Position numbers and translations under genes: made by a program. 64,000 bases of DNA from the NCBI GenBank assembly GCA_019358985.1, contig JAHHIJ010000013.1, positions 62,001 to 126,000 on the forward strand, given 5' to 3'. Origin of the DNA: Tolypothrix brevis GSE-NOS-MK-07-07A (GTDB lineage: Bacteria > Cyanobacteriota > Cyanobacteriia > Cyanobacteriales > Nostocaceae). Shown piece after piece: positions 8,238 to 16,162 of the stretch; the first letter of the stretch is position 1; the number at the start of each line of letters is the position of its first letter. A model generated the notes under the pieces. It saw only the letters and a program-made list of their open reading frames with translations. It was not told the origin of the DNA and made no database searches.

Positions 8238-8555
8238 GTGACTCCTAGTTGCTGGTATGCGTGGGTCTGCGTCTGTGAGCTTAGAGGTACTATATTTTCG
8301 CTCTTCTGAGAATAGAATCTGCGCTAAAAAAGCATTCCCTTAGCTCACCATTAACCATTAATTCTTTCGCATTCAACCATTATCCCTATAAAAGTATGAA
8401 GAAGTGGCAAGTTTTACGAAAGCTTTGTAAAACAAGCAAAAAAGCTAAATAATTAACACACAAACTCTTTACTTGTCTAGATGCTAAATTATGCTTCACA
8501 ATGAGAATTAAGACATAAAAATTAAATTTTTTTCTTACATTTACCCCGCCCATCA

Positions 8556-10454
8556 ATGACTCTCCTACCTCCTGTTGAACTTAGGAAGGTAACTGAACAA
8601 CCTGCCTTTCCTACTTTTTCCGTGCTATTAACTCGCTTAGTTAATCGTTTTCAACCATCTCCAGAAATTGTTGTGCTTTTTTTAGCGGTGCTAATTGGTG
8701 GCGGCACGGGTATGGGTGTCGTCACGTTTCACTATTTGATTGAGCTAATTCACCGCTTGATGCTAGAAAATTTCATGGGCGCGATCGCTCCTTGGGGTTC
8801 TTGGACTTTAGCCTGTGTGCCGATTCTTGGCGGCTTAATTGTCGGCTTGATGCGCTGGCGCACTCAAGATTTTGGACCTGGGCTTTCAACTCTCATCGCC
8901 TCCCAAGGAACAGAAATCACGCGACAATTACGACCAGTAACCAAGATGTTAGCAGCTTCTGTTTCTTTAGGAAGTGGTGCTTCCCTCGGACCGGAAGGAC
9001 CGAGTGTGGAAGTTGGCGCAAATTTGGGTATGTTAATGTCTCAAGTAATGCAAGTATCTCAAGAGCGACAGCGCTTACTTTTGGGTGCTGGGGCTGCGGC
9101 TGGCTTTGCTGCCGGCTTCAATGCGCCGATCGCTGGTGTATTTTTTGCTTTAGAGGTGGTATTAGGTGCGACATCTTTCGCTAGTTCTGCCGTCAGTGTG
9201 GTGCTGTTAGCAGCGGTGGTATCGGGGTTGGTTGCTCAAATCGGTTTGGGAACACAACCCGCTTTTGATTTACCTGTTTATCAAGTCATCAGTCCGCTGG
9301 AATTACCACTTTATCTTGGCTTGGGTTTGGGAGCAAGTTTAATTTCTTTGACTTATACCCAGTCAATTCGTTTGGCAAAAGCCTGTTTTGCGGGGAAAGT
9401 CACCGGTTTTGAATTTTTGGGACGAATTCCTCAGCCAATTCATCCAATTATCGGCGGTGCAATAGTAGGTGCTGTAGCTTTAAAATTGCCGCAAATTTTG
9501 GGTATCGGTTATGGAACTGTGGAAGCGATGCTTCAAGATGTGAAGTTTTCGCTTCCACTTTTGGTTGTACTGCTAATAGTCAAGCTGCTAATGACAGCAA
9601 TTAGTGCTGGTAGTGGTTTTGTTGGTGGTGTGTTTGCACCAGCAATGTTTTTAGGTGCTTCTTTTGGAAGCGCTTACGCCAAAATTTTGGCTTTGCTAAT
9701 TCCGGGAATCGCCGCACAAATGGCTGCTCCCCCAGCTTACGCGATGGTGGGAATGGCGGCGGTTTTGGCGGCATCGGTCAGGGCGCCGTTAACATCAATT
9801 TTATTATTGTTTGAACTAACGCGGGACTATCGGATTGTTTTACCGTTGATGGCAGCGGTGGGTTTAAGTTTTTGGCTGGTGGAGCGGATGAAGCCGACTT
9901 TTAACTCTAACTCAAAATTACAGCAAATCGGTCTGGCGGAATTAAAAGATGAAAAAGTAGAAATTCTCTCTTCCATTTTGGTAGAAGATGCTATGCTTTC
10001 ATGTCCAAAAAAGCTGCCGGCAACCATGAAGGTGTTAGAGGCAGCTTTGGAAATGACGCGCGATCGCCAATCTTGTGCTTTAGTAATTGATGAGGCAGAG
10101 CGATTAGTGGGTATCCTTTCCTTAGAAGATATTAATCGCACGCTTTCTGTTTGGGAATATCCAAATTTCCAAACAGAAATGCAGGGGCAAATATCCAATC
10201 AAAGCCTCATGGAAATTTGTAGTACAGAAATTGTTTATGCTTACTGGGATGAACCCTTATCTGAGGCTTTAGATCGCATGTCTATTCGAGGTTTGCAACA
10301 GCTACCCGTGGTAGCACGAGACAACCACGAGCGCATTTTAGGTTTACTACAAAAAGAGCAAATTGCTTTTACCTGCAATTTAGCAGTAACACGCAAAGCA
10401 ATTCACCACTATTTACCAGTAATCCAAAAAACTGGTATAGCTATTCGTCAGTAG
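8556..10454 (+). CDS. CLC-type chloride channel/antiporter with C-terminal CBS domains
   Basis: This 632-residue integral membrane protein has about 10-12 hydrophobic helices (residues about 40-445), then a cytoplasmic CBS pair (about 475-615). CLC selectivity motifs are visible: GSGASLGPEGPSVEVG (about 140-155), where the middle Glu of GPEGP matches the gating glutamate, and GSGFVGGVFAPAMFLGA (about 353-370) of the GxFxP type. A Glu in FFALEVVLG is at the place of the internal proton glutamate, which favours H+/Cl- exchange over a pure channel, though this is inference. The CBS domains may bind adenine nucleotides. The gene follows a 553-base leader region with two hairpins and ends at a heptamer repeat. 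Confidence 0.9.
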   Translation: MTLLPPVELRKVTEQPAFPTFSVLLTRLVNRFQPSPEIVVLFLAVLIGGGTGMGVVTFHYLIELIHRLMLENFMGAIAPWGSWTLACVPILGGLIVGLMRWRTQDFGPGLSTLIASQGTEITRQLRPVTKMLAASVSLGSGASLGPEGPSVEVGANLGMLMSQVMQVSQERQRLLLGAGAAAGFAAGFNAPIAGVFFALEVVLGATSFASSAVSVVLLAAVVSGLVAQIGLGTQPAFDLPVYQVISPLELPLYLGLGLGASLISLTYTQSIRLAKACFAGKVTGFEFLGRIPQPIHPIIGGAIVGAVALKLPQILGIGYGTVEAMLQDVKFSLPLLVVLLIVKLLMTAISAGSGFVGGVFAPAMFLGASFGSAYAKILALLIPGIAAQMAAPPAYAMVGMAAVLAASVRAPLTSILLLFELTRDYRIVLPLMAAVGLSFWLVERMKPTFNSNSKLQQIGLAELKDEKVEILSSILVEDAMLSCPKKLPATMKVLEAALEMTRDRQSCALVIDEAERLVGILSLEDINRTLSVWEYPNFQTEMQGQISNQSLMEICSTEIVYAYWDEPLSEALDRMSIRGLQQLPVVARDNHERILGLLQKEQIAFTCNLAVTRKAIHHYLPVIQKTGIAIRQ

Positions 10455-10552
10455 TCAACAGTCAGTAGTCAAGAGTCAAAAGTCAACAGTCAAAAAATAT
10501 TAACTATAGACTATAGACTATGGACTCTTGATGACTATTGACTCTTGACTAG
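10453..10552. repeat. Heptamer short tandem repeats (STRR-like), agtcaac/agtcaag series
   Basis: Degenerate 7-bp units (agtcaac, agtagtc, agtcaag, agtcaaa) run from the CLC stop codon. They are followed by complementary units (gactatt, gactctt) reaching the AbrB stop, giving an imperfect hairpin between two convergent genes. Such heptamer arrays are known from heterocystous cyanobacteria. Confidence 0.75.
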
Positions 10553-10555
10553 TTA

Positions 10556-10975
10556 TTAAGCTGTAGCTTCTTCGAGTACCTCAGCACCTTCTTTGTCCTC
10601 TGCGTCTACTTGTCGCAGACGAATGTGCTTTTTGCCTAAAGTAATTAGAAACTCATCTCCGGCTTTCAGACCCATCTGTTTTGTGTACGCCGATCCTATC
10701 AGCAAGTTACCATTAGACTGCACGCTAATTCTATAACTAGCACTACGTCCACCACGCCCATTGGCACTGGGAGCGCTGTCCAACTGAATGCCTTCAGCAT
10801 CAATTAGGGCATTTAAGAACTTCATCATGTTGACGCGCTCTATACCGTTTTTTGTAATGGTATAGTAGCCACACTTCTTAGCTTTGTCTTCCTTGCTAAC
10901 GTTTTCTAGCTCTTTGACTTTATGGAGCAGTTCTTCACCGAGTAGGGGTTCAATTTTTTTCTGTTTAGCCATCAA
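10556..10975 (-). CDS. Cyanobacterial AbrB-type transcriptional regulator
   Basis: The 139-residue product is a typical cyAbrB protein, a plant- and cyanobacteria-type regulator with a C-terminal AbrB DNA-binding domain. The N-terminal part (PLLGEELLHKVKELENVSKE, then KKCGYYTITKNGIERVN) is the cyanobacterial-specific domain with the conserved Cys-Gly-Tyr. The C-terminal part (about 80-130) has SYRISVQSNGNLLIGSAYTK and AGDEFLITLGKKHIRL. Family members act as dimers on carbon, nitrogen and hydrogenase genes. I could not decide between the cyAbrB1 and cyAbrB2 clades. The start is ATG 10975 or the next codon. It is divergent from the Rrf2 gene across 428 bases. Confidence 0.9.
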   Translation of the reverse strand: MMAKQKKIEPLLGEELLHKVKELENVSKEDKAKKCGYYTITKNGIERVNMMKFLNALIDAEGIQLDSAPSANGRGGRSASYRISVQSNGNLLIGSAYTKQMGLKAGDEFLITLGKKHIRLRQVDAEDKEGAEVLEEATA

Positions 10976-11403
10976 CTTAGATCGAAAATGAATGGTTGAA
11001 TTTTTTGAATCGATTTTATTTTAGCTGACAAATAGCTCGTACGCTCAAAATCATGAGTGAGAATTATTTAATTTTTATCTCAGCCTAGCCAAGTATATTA
11101 CACGAACTGACAGAATTTTTACGATTTATCCAATATTTTCAAGGCAATATATCTTAAAGAAAATTGTTATGGATGTATCTATAGTTTGTGAAACACTGCT
11201 ACACTATATTTGTTGAAGTTTCGTTGCCTCATCGCCATTGGCAAGTTGTTCAGCTCCCAAAACGCGATAATTGAGACGCAGAATGATAAGGAAAACCGAT
11301 CGGCGTGTCAATAGCTAGCTTTTGGTGGTTAGTGGTTTGTGGTTAGTGGCTGTAATCTAACTTAAATAACCAACAACTTATAAGCTGATAAAGGCGTTGC
11401 TGA
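10976..11403. promoter_or_regulatory. 428-base divergent regulatory region (AbrB / Rrf2)
   Basis: No gene is seen. Both flanking genes encode transcription regulators and point away from each other, so both promoters must lie here. AT-rich tracts occur at about 11050-11210, with a possible -10 element (TACACTATAT, near 11200), and heptamer-like ggttagt units occur at about 11320-11350. Assignments of -35/-10 pairs are not secure. Confidence 0.4.
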
Positions 11404-11847
11404 ATGAAACTAACGACCAAAGGACACTATAGTGTAAAAGCATTGCTAGATTTGAGCTTACAGACAGGATATAGTCCTGTATCTGTCAGAGCGATCGCTA
11501 AACGGCAAGATATCCCCGCTCCTTATTTAGAAAAATTACTCATAGAAATGCGTCGTGCAGGCTTGGTAAAATCAATTCGCGGCAGCGTTGGTGGATATCA
11601 ATTAGCGCGATCGCCAGAACTAATCTCTGTAGGACAAATTTTAGAAGCTGTCGGTGAAAACATTACCCAATTACCTCATTCTGACATCACAACAACACAA
11701 GCGGAAGATTGGGTAACATATACTTTATGGCACAGATTACAACAAAAACTTAAACAAGCTTTATATAGTATTACCCTAGCAGACCTCTATTATGATGCTC
11801 GTAGTTGGCAAGCAGCTCAAGGTGAAGAAGCTAGTTTTATTGTTTAG
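11404..11847 (+). CDS. Rrf2 family transcriptional regulator without cysteines
   Basis: The 147-residue protein begins MKLTTKGHYSVKALLDLSLQ and has the Rrf2 winged-helix domain (about 1-85), including the recognition-helix region IPAPYLEKLLIEMRRAGLVKS and the wing GSVGGYQLARSPELISVGQI. IscR-type members bind an Fe-S cluster through three cysteines; this protein contains no cysteine at all, so a cluster-independent mode or another ligand is likely. The C-terminal 60 residues are helical, for dimerisation. It precedes cbiB by 87 bases of heptamer repeat, on the same strand; co-transcription is possible but not shown. Confidence 0.9.
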   Translation: MKLTTKGHYSVKALLDLSLQTGYSPVSVRAIAKRQDIPAPYLEKLLIEMRRAGLVKSIRGSVGGYQLARSPELISVGQILEAVGENITQLPHSDITTTQAEDWVTYTLWHRLQQKLKQALYSITLADLYYDARSWQAAQGEEASFIV

Positions 11848-11934
11848 TCCATAGTCTATAGTCTATAGTCAATAGTCAAAAATTCTTAACTGTTGACTTT
11901 TGACTGTTGACCTTTGACTGTTGACTTTTAACCA
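11848..11934. repeat. Heptamer short tandem repeats between Rrf2 and cbiB
   Basis: The whole gap consists of 7-bp units: tagtcca/tagtcta types, then the complementary ttgactt/gttgact types up to the ATG of cbiB. The two halves are inverted relative to each other and could fold back. The first A of the cbiB start lies directly after the array, so the repeat forms its translation leader. Confidence 0.75.
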
Positions 11935-12903
11935 ATGACACCATTTATTATTTTAATCATTGCCGCCACTTTAGATTACTTAATCGGCGATCCTTGGGGT
12001 TTTCCTCATCCAGTGCAAGTTATGGGATGGGTAATTTCTCGTTTGAGCAAATTGGCATTTCAATTTTGTCACAATTCCATAACACAGCGAATAGCGGGAA
12101 TTTTACTAGGCACAATTCTCATAATAGGTAGCGGCATTGTTTGCGCTTTCATAATTCAAACTGCGAGATGGCTGCATCCGCTATTGGGAATAATATTAGA
12201 AAGTATTCTTCTTGCCAGCTGTTTTGCTTTGAGAAGTTTAAAAACAGCCGCACAAGCAGTTTTACTACCTTTAGGTGCAGGAAAAATCGAAGATGCTCGG
12301 TCTATTTTGAGTAATTATGTAGGACGAGATACAGAAAACCTTACCGAAGCAGAAATTTTGCGAGCTGTTTTGGAAACAGTTACGGAAAATGCTACCGATG
12401 GGGTTATGGCTCCTCTTTTTTATGCAATTGTGGGAGCATTTTTGCCATTTGTGGGGGCAGCACCCCTAGCTCTAGCATACAAAGCTAGCAGTACACTTGA
12501 TTCAATGGTGGGCTACCGCTCTTGTCCCTATACTTATTTAGGTTGGTTCAGTGCGCGGTTGGAAGATTGTTTAACTTGGCTTCCTTGTCGATTAACAGTG
12601 ATAACGTTAGCGCTTTTATCAGGTAAACCATTGCATGTTTGGCGAATTTGTCAGCGAGATGCCATTAAAGACGCCAGTCCTAACTCGGGTTGGAGTGAAT
12701 GCTGTTATGCTGCTATTTTGGGTGTGCAGATGGGAGGTACAAACTGGTATCGCGGTATAGCTTCACATAAACCACTGCTCGGAGATGCAATTTATGCGAT
12801 CGCACCAACTCATATCCAAAAAGCTTTGCAATTAACTCGATATTGCTTTTTACTCTGGTTATTTTCAACTACACCCCTATTCTTTTTGCTCCTAAAAAGG
12901 TAA
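11935..12903 (+). CDS. cbiB: Adenosylcobinamide-phosphate synthase (CbiB/CobD)
   Basis: This 322-residue membrane protein catalyses attachment of the aminopropanol arm to cobyric acid late in (pseudo)cobalamin synthesis. The signature N-terminus is AATLDYLIGDPWGFPHPVQVMG (about 11-32). Further family blocks are NYVGRDTENLTEAEILRAVLETVTENATDGV (about 125-155), PLALAYKASSTLDSMVGYR, and RDAIKDASPNSGWSECCYAAILGVQMGG (about 240-268). Length and hydrophobic segments fit the family. The start ATG is directly after a heptamer array. No other cobalamin gene lies in the window. Confidence 0.93.
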   Translation: MTPFIILIIAATLDYLIGDPWGFPHPVQVMGWVISRLSKLAFQFCHNSITQRIAGILLGTILIIGSGIVCAFIIQTARWLHPLLGIILESILLASCFALRSLKTAAQAVLLPLGAGKIEDARSILSNYVGRDTENLTEAEILRAVLETVTENATDGVMAPLFYAIVGAFLPFVGAAPLALAYKASSTLDSMVGYRSCPYTYLGWFSARLEDCLTWLPCRLTVITLALLSGKPLHVWRICQRDAIKDASPNSGWSECCYAAILGVQMGGTNWYRGIASHKPLLGDAIYAIAPTHIQKALQLTRYCFLLWLFSTTPLFFLLLKR

Positions 12904-13007
12904 TGATCTAGATAGTCGAACTGCCTACACAGCACAAGATAAAAATAACTCTCCCCCCTCTCTATAAAACACAGTATAATCAACAACCCAGGGTATTGTT
13001 TATGATT

Positions 13008-13544
13008 ATGTCTGCCAAAGTAGTTGAAATTCTCTCAGCAGAAGAAATACGTCGTACTGTAACCCGTCTTGCATCTCAAATCGTCGAAAGGACGCGTGAT
13101 TTATCCGACTTAGTATTATTGGGTATTTATTCTAGAGGTGCATTGTTAGCCGAATTGCTAGCACGTCAGATTGAGATACTGGAAAACGTAACCGTGTCAG
13201 TAGGAGCATTAGATATTACATTATATCGGGATGACCTTGACCAAATTGGCTTGCGAACTCCGGCAAAAAGTGATATTTCTATTGATCTTACAGGAAAAAC
13301 CGTTGTCCTTGTCGATGATGTAATCTTTAAAGGAAGGACAATTCGTGCTGCTTTGAATGCAATACAAGAGTATGGCAGACCAGAAGTAATTCGTTTAGCT
13401 GTGCTGGTAGACAGAGGTCATCGTGAGTTACCGATTCATCCTGATTTTATCGGTAAGCAACTACCCACTGCTAAGGAAGAGGTTGTCAAAGTTTACTTGC
13501 AAGATTGGGATGGACGAGATGCGGTGGAGTTAATTGGGGATTAG
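13008..13544 (+). CDS. pyrR: PyrR: pyrimidine operon regulator / uracil phosphoribosyltransferase
   Basis: The 178-residue product matches the PyrR family along its whole length. The N-terminus is [19 protein letters not shown], and the phosphoribosyltransferase PRPP loop reads [17 protein letters not shown] (about 101-117). [14 protein letters not shown] and the C-terminal [16 protein letters not shown] complete the signature. In Bacillus it binds pyr mRNA and attenuates transcription; in cyanobacteria its regulatory target is uncertain and the enzyme activity may dominate. ATG 13008 is preferred; ATG 13002 and TTG 12996 are in frame upstream. No pyrimidine gene adjoins it. Confidence 0.92.
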   Translation: MSAKVVEILSAEEIRRTVTRLASQIVERTRDLSDLVLLGIYSRGALLAELLARQIEILENVTVSVGALDITLYRDDLDQIGLRTPAKSDISIDLTGKTVVLVDDVIFKGRTIRAALNAIQEYGRPEVIRLAVLVDRGHRELPIHPDFIGKQLPTAKEEVVKVYLQDWDGRDAVELIGD

Positions 13545-13560
13545 TAATGGGGAGTGGTAA

Positions 13561-13636
13561 AAATTAATTATGCGTTGCCCGAAACCCTTGATTAGACGTA
13601 GCACTGCTACGTCTCTACATCTTTTTTGGAGATGTC
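13561..13636. mobile_element. Decayed copy of the agacatctcca MITE family
   Basis: The interior (aattaattatgcgttgcc, aaacccttg, then the gacgtagc/gctacgtc hairpin) and the right end (ttggagatgtcc) match the complete copies at 24408 and 62218. The left inverted repeat is lost. The element fills the gap between the stops of pyrR and the convergent hybrid kinase. Confidence 0.65.
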
Positions 13637-13669
13637 CATTAGGCATTGGGAAAAAAGAATAATTTGCCT

Positions 13670-15556
13670 TTAACTATTTTTAAAATTATTAATTGTTTCC
13701 AGTAATTGCTTTGCGGTGTAAGGTTTGGATAAAAAAGCTTTGATTCCTAGCTCGTATGCTGCATTCATTTTATCGCTAGTAGCAAGTCCGCTGATGACAA
13801 TAATTTTGACCTTAGGGTTAATTTTGTGCAAGGTGCGAATAGTTGTGATGCCATCCATTGAGGGCATTAGCATATCTGTTAAGACTATAGATATTTTATC
13901 GCGATACTCTGCATAAAGAGCGATCGCTTCTATGCCATCACAAGCGGTTATCGCTTTGTAGTTATAAGCTTCTAGAGATGTTTTGGTAATTTCTCGAATC
14001 GAAGGTTCATCATCGATGATCAAAACCAGTTCTCCGCTACCATGTGGCAATTCTAGCTCTTTTTCTTCGCGGGTTTCTGTTGTTTCCTGGGCAGGTAAAT
14101 ATACTTCAAATTTGCTGCCTTTCCCTACCTCGCTGTATACATTGATGAAACCACCGTGACTTTTGACAATACCAAGTACAGTGGAAAGTCCTAAACCTGT
14201 GCCTTTACCGAGTTCTTTAGTGGTAAAAAATGGTTCAAAAATCCGGTCTAATACTTCATTTGTAATGCCAATTCCTGTATCAGCGACTACAACGACGATA
14301 TAGGAACCAATTTTCGCATCAATATGCATTTTAGCATAGTGTTCATCTACGATAAAATTTTGGGCAGAGATTGTCAAAATTCCGCCATTTGGCATAGCAT
14401 CACGAGCATTGACACACAAATTCATTAGTACCTGATGCAACTGGGTAGCATCTCCAGAAACAGTCCAAAGATTTCGTGAGGTTTCGCAGTCAACTTCTAT
14501 TGATTTAGGAAATGTTTCTTTAATAACTTGGCGGATTTCTAATATTAAGTGCTTTAATTGTAAGATTGTGCGATCGCCTTCAACCCCGCGAGTAAAAGAT
14601 AATACTTGCTTGACTAAATTCGCTCCACGTTTAGCGTTGGTTACTAATATCGGCAACAGTCGCTTACTCCGAGGATCATCCAGCTGTGTCTCTAGAAGCT
14701 GTGCGGTCATTAAAATCGGCGCGAGGATGTTGTTTAGGTCGTGGGCAATACCGCTAGCTAAAGTGCCAATGCTTTCTAATCTTTGGGCGCGTAAAAATTG
14801 CGCTTCCAGTTGTTTTTTCTGCGTTATATCAGTGTTAACAACTAGAATAGATTGTGGCTTGTGATCAAATGCTACTAATGTCCAGCGACTTTCGACGATG
14901 ATTTCTTTGTCGTATTTGGTTGTTTGATATAGCTCTCCTTCCCAAGAGCCATTTTTCATCAAAATATTCAGGGCTTCTTGCAGTTGCAGCGCATGTTTGG
15001 TTTGCCAAATATCTTGTATTTTTTTGCCGATCGCTTCTTCTTTCCTACAACCATATAAGCGTTCGGCTGCTTTGTTCCAAAATAAAATTTTATTCTCCAA
15101 ATCGCGCACGAAAATCGCATCGGTAGCGACATCAAGTAAAGCAGCTTGTTCGCGAATTTTCTGTTCTGTTTGTTTGCGCTCAATCGCGTAGCGAATCGAA
15201 CGCTCTAACAAAGGTGCTGACAGCTGACTTTTTTCTAAATAATCTGCGGCACCGGCTTTCATTCCCTCAATATCTATTGCTCGATCTCCTTTCCCGGTGA
15301 GTAAAATAATTGGAGCGGTGCAACTATTGCCGATCGCTTCCTTCAACAACTCTAATCCATTTCCCTCACCCAAACGATAATCAACCAGATAGATATCGTG
15401 ACGATTTTGAGCGATCGCCTCTTTACCTTTTGTATAACTACTTACCCATTCCAGTTCGCTACCAGGTATCTGAAATTCATTAAACCAATCACGAGTCAAA
15501 ATATAATCATCCTCGTCATCGTCAACTAGAAGAACTTTGATTGGACTGTTGTTCAT
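13670..15556 (-). CDS. Hybrid histidine kinase, REC-PAS-HisKA-HATPase-REC
   Basis: This 628-residue cytoplasmic protein starts at ATG 15556, preceded by GGAGG five bases away; the frame extends to a TTG at 15568. The N-terminal receiver has VLLVDDDEDD and the phospho-acceptor Asp in YLVDYRLG. A PAS domain (about 130-250) has FVRDLENKILFWNKAAERLYG. The kinase dimerisation box is ASGIAHDLNNILAP (about 262-275), and the ATPase has NLCVNARDAMPNGG and GKGTGLGLSTVLGI. A C-terminal receiver (about 505-628) has IIDDEPS and LTDMLMPSMDG. The start lies 35 bases inside the upstream Rcp gene, so translation is probably coupled. The PAS-kinase-REC part is closely similar to that of the gene at 20034-22814. 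Confidence 0.92.
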   Translation of the reverse strand: MNNSPIKVLLVDDDEDDYILTRDWFNEFQIPGSELEWVSSYTKGKEAIAQNRHDIYLVDYRLGEGNGLELLKEAIGNSCTAPIILLTGKGDRAIDIEGMKAGAADYLEKSQLSAPLLERSIRYAIERKQTEQKIREQAALLDVATDAIFVRDLENKILFWNKAAERLYGCRKEEAIGKKIQDIWQTKHALQLQEALNILMKNGSWEGELYQTTKYDKEIIVESRWTLVAFDHKPQSILVVNTDITQKKQLEAQFLRAQRLESIGTLASGIAHDLNNILAPILMTAQLLETQLDDPRSKRLLPILVTNAKRGANLVKQVLSFTRGVEGDRTILQLKHLILEIRQVIKETFPKSIEVDCETSRNLWTVSGDATQLHQVLMNLCVNARDAMPNGGILTISAQNFIVDEHYAKMHIDAKIGSYIVVVVADTGIGITNEVLDRIFEPFFTTKELGKGTGLGLSTVLGIVKSHGGFINVYSEVGKGSKFEVYLPAQETTETREEKELELPHGSGELVLIIDDEPSIREITKTSLEAYNYKAITACDGIEAIALYAEYRDKISIVLTDMLMPSMDGITTIRTLHKINPKVKIIVISGLATSDKMNAAYELGIKAFLSKPYTAKQLLETINNFKNS

Positions 15557-16019
15557 TTTTTCCTCCAACTACTTCTAGTGGTAATTCGACAATTTCAAAC
15601 CAGTATTTGCCTATCGTCTTCATTACCTCAACTAATGAGGAGAAAGTTACAGGCTTAATGATAAAAGAGTTTGCACCCAAATCGTAAGTACGGTAAATAT
15701 CTTCTTCTGCTCTGGAGGTAGTCAGCACAACAATCGGGATTTTTCTCAGATTAGCATCAGCCTTAATTTCTCTGAGTGCTTCCCTACCGTCTTTTTTCGG
15801 CATGTTTAAATCTAGCAAAATCAGACCCGGACGCGGTGAAACCTTATCATTAGTATACTGACCACGGTGGTACAGATAATCCATCAGCTCTTCACCATCA
15901 CGTACAATGTGTAGCTCATTTGACAATCGGCTTTCTGCCAATGCTTCACGAGCTAACAAACAGTCGTCTTCATCATCATCTGCCATTAAAATTGTCACGG
16001 TTATTTGCCGACCTTTCAC
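15522..16019 (-). CDS. Rcp-type single-domain response regulator
   Basis: The 165-residue product is a lone receiver of the class that partners cyanobacterial phytochromes (Rcp1/RcpA). It has the acidic pocket ILMADDDEDDCLLAREAL (about 10-27), the phospho-acceptor Asp in LILLDLNMPKKDGREAL (about 68-80), the Thr-Thr-Ser switch in IVVLTTSRAEEDI, and the conserved Lys in NSFIIKPVTF. The longer loop after strand 2 (DYLYHRGQYTND) is typical of Rcp. The start is GTG 16019, with AAGGAG about 10 bases upstream. It is the second gene of a three-gene operon; its C-terminal Gln/Ser tail is encoded by the bases that also contain the next gene's ribosome site and start. It probably carries phosphate between the two kinases. 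Confidence 0.92.
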   Translation of the reverse strand: MKGRQITVTILMADDDEDDCLLAREALAESRLSNELHIVRDGEELMDYLYHRGQYTNDKVSPRPGLILLDLNMPKKDGREALREIKADANLRKIPIVVLTTSRAEEDIYRTYDLGANSFIIKPVTFSSLVEVMKTIGKYWFEIVELPLEVVGGKNEQQSNQSSSS

Positions 16020-16162
16020 TATGAATTTTCTCCTTAGGGCTGGTGATTGTGTCTAATTAGTATTAAATCGCAACAAATTATGAACTAATGTTGTAAGACT
16101 AAATATCATCTCTATGGGGCTATGATAAACCCTGGCGAGCAACAAAAAATGGGCAAAGGCAA

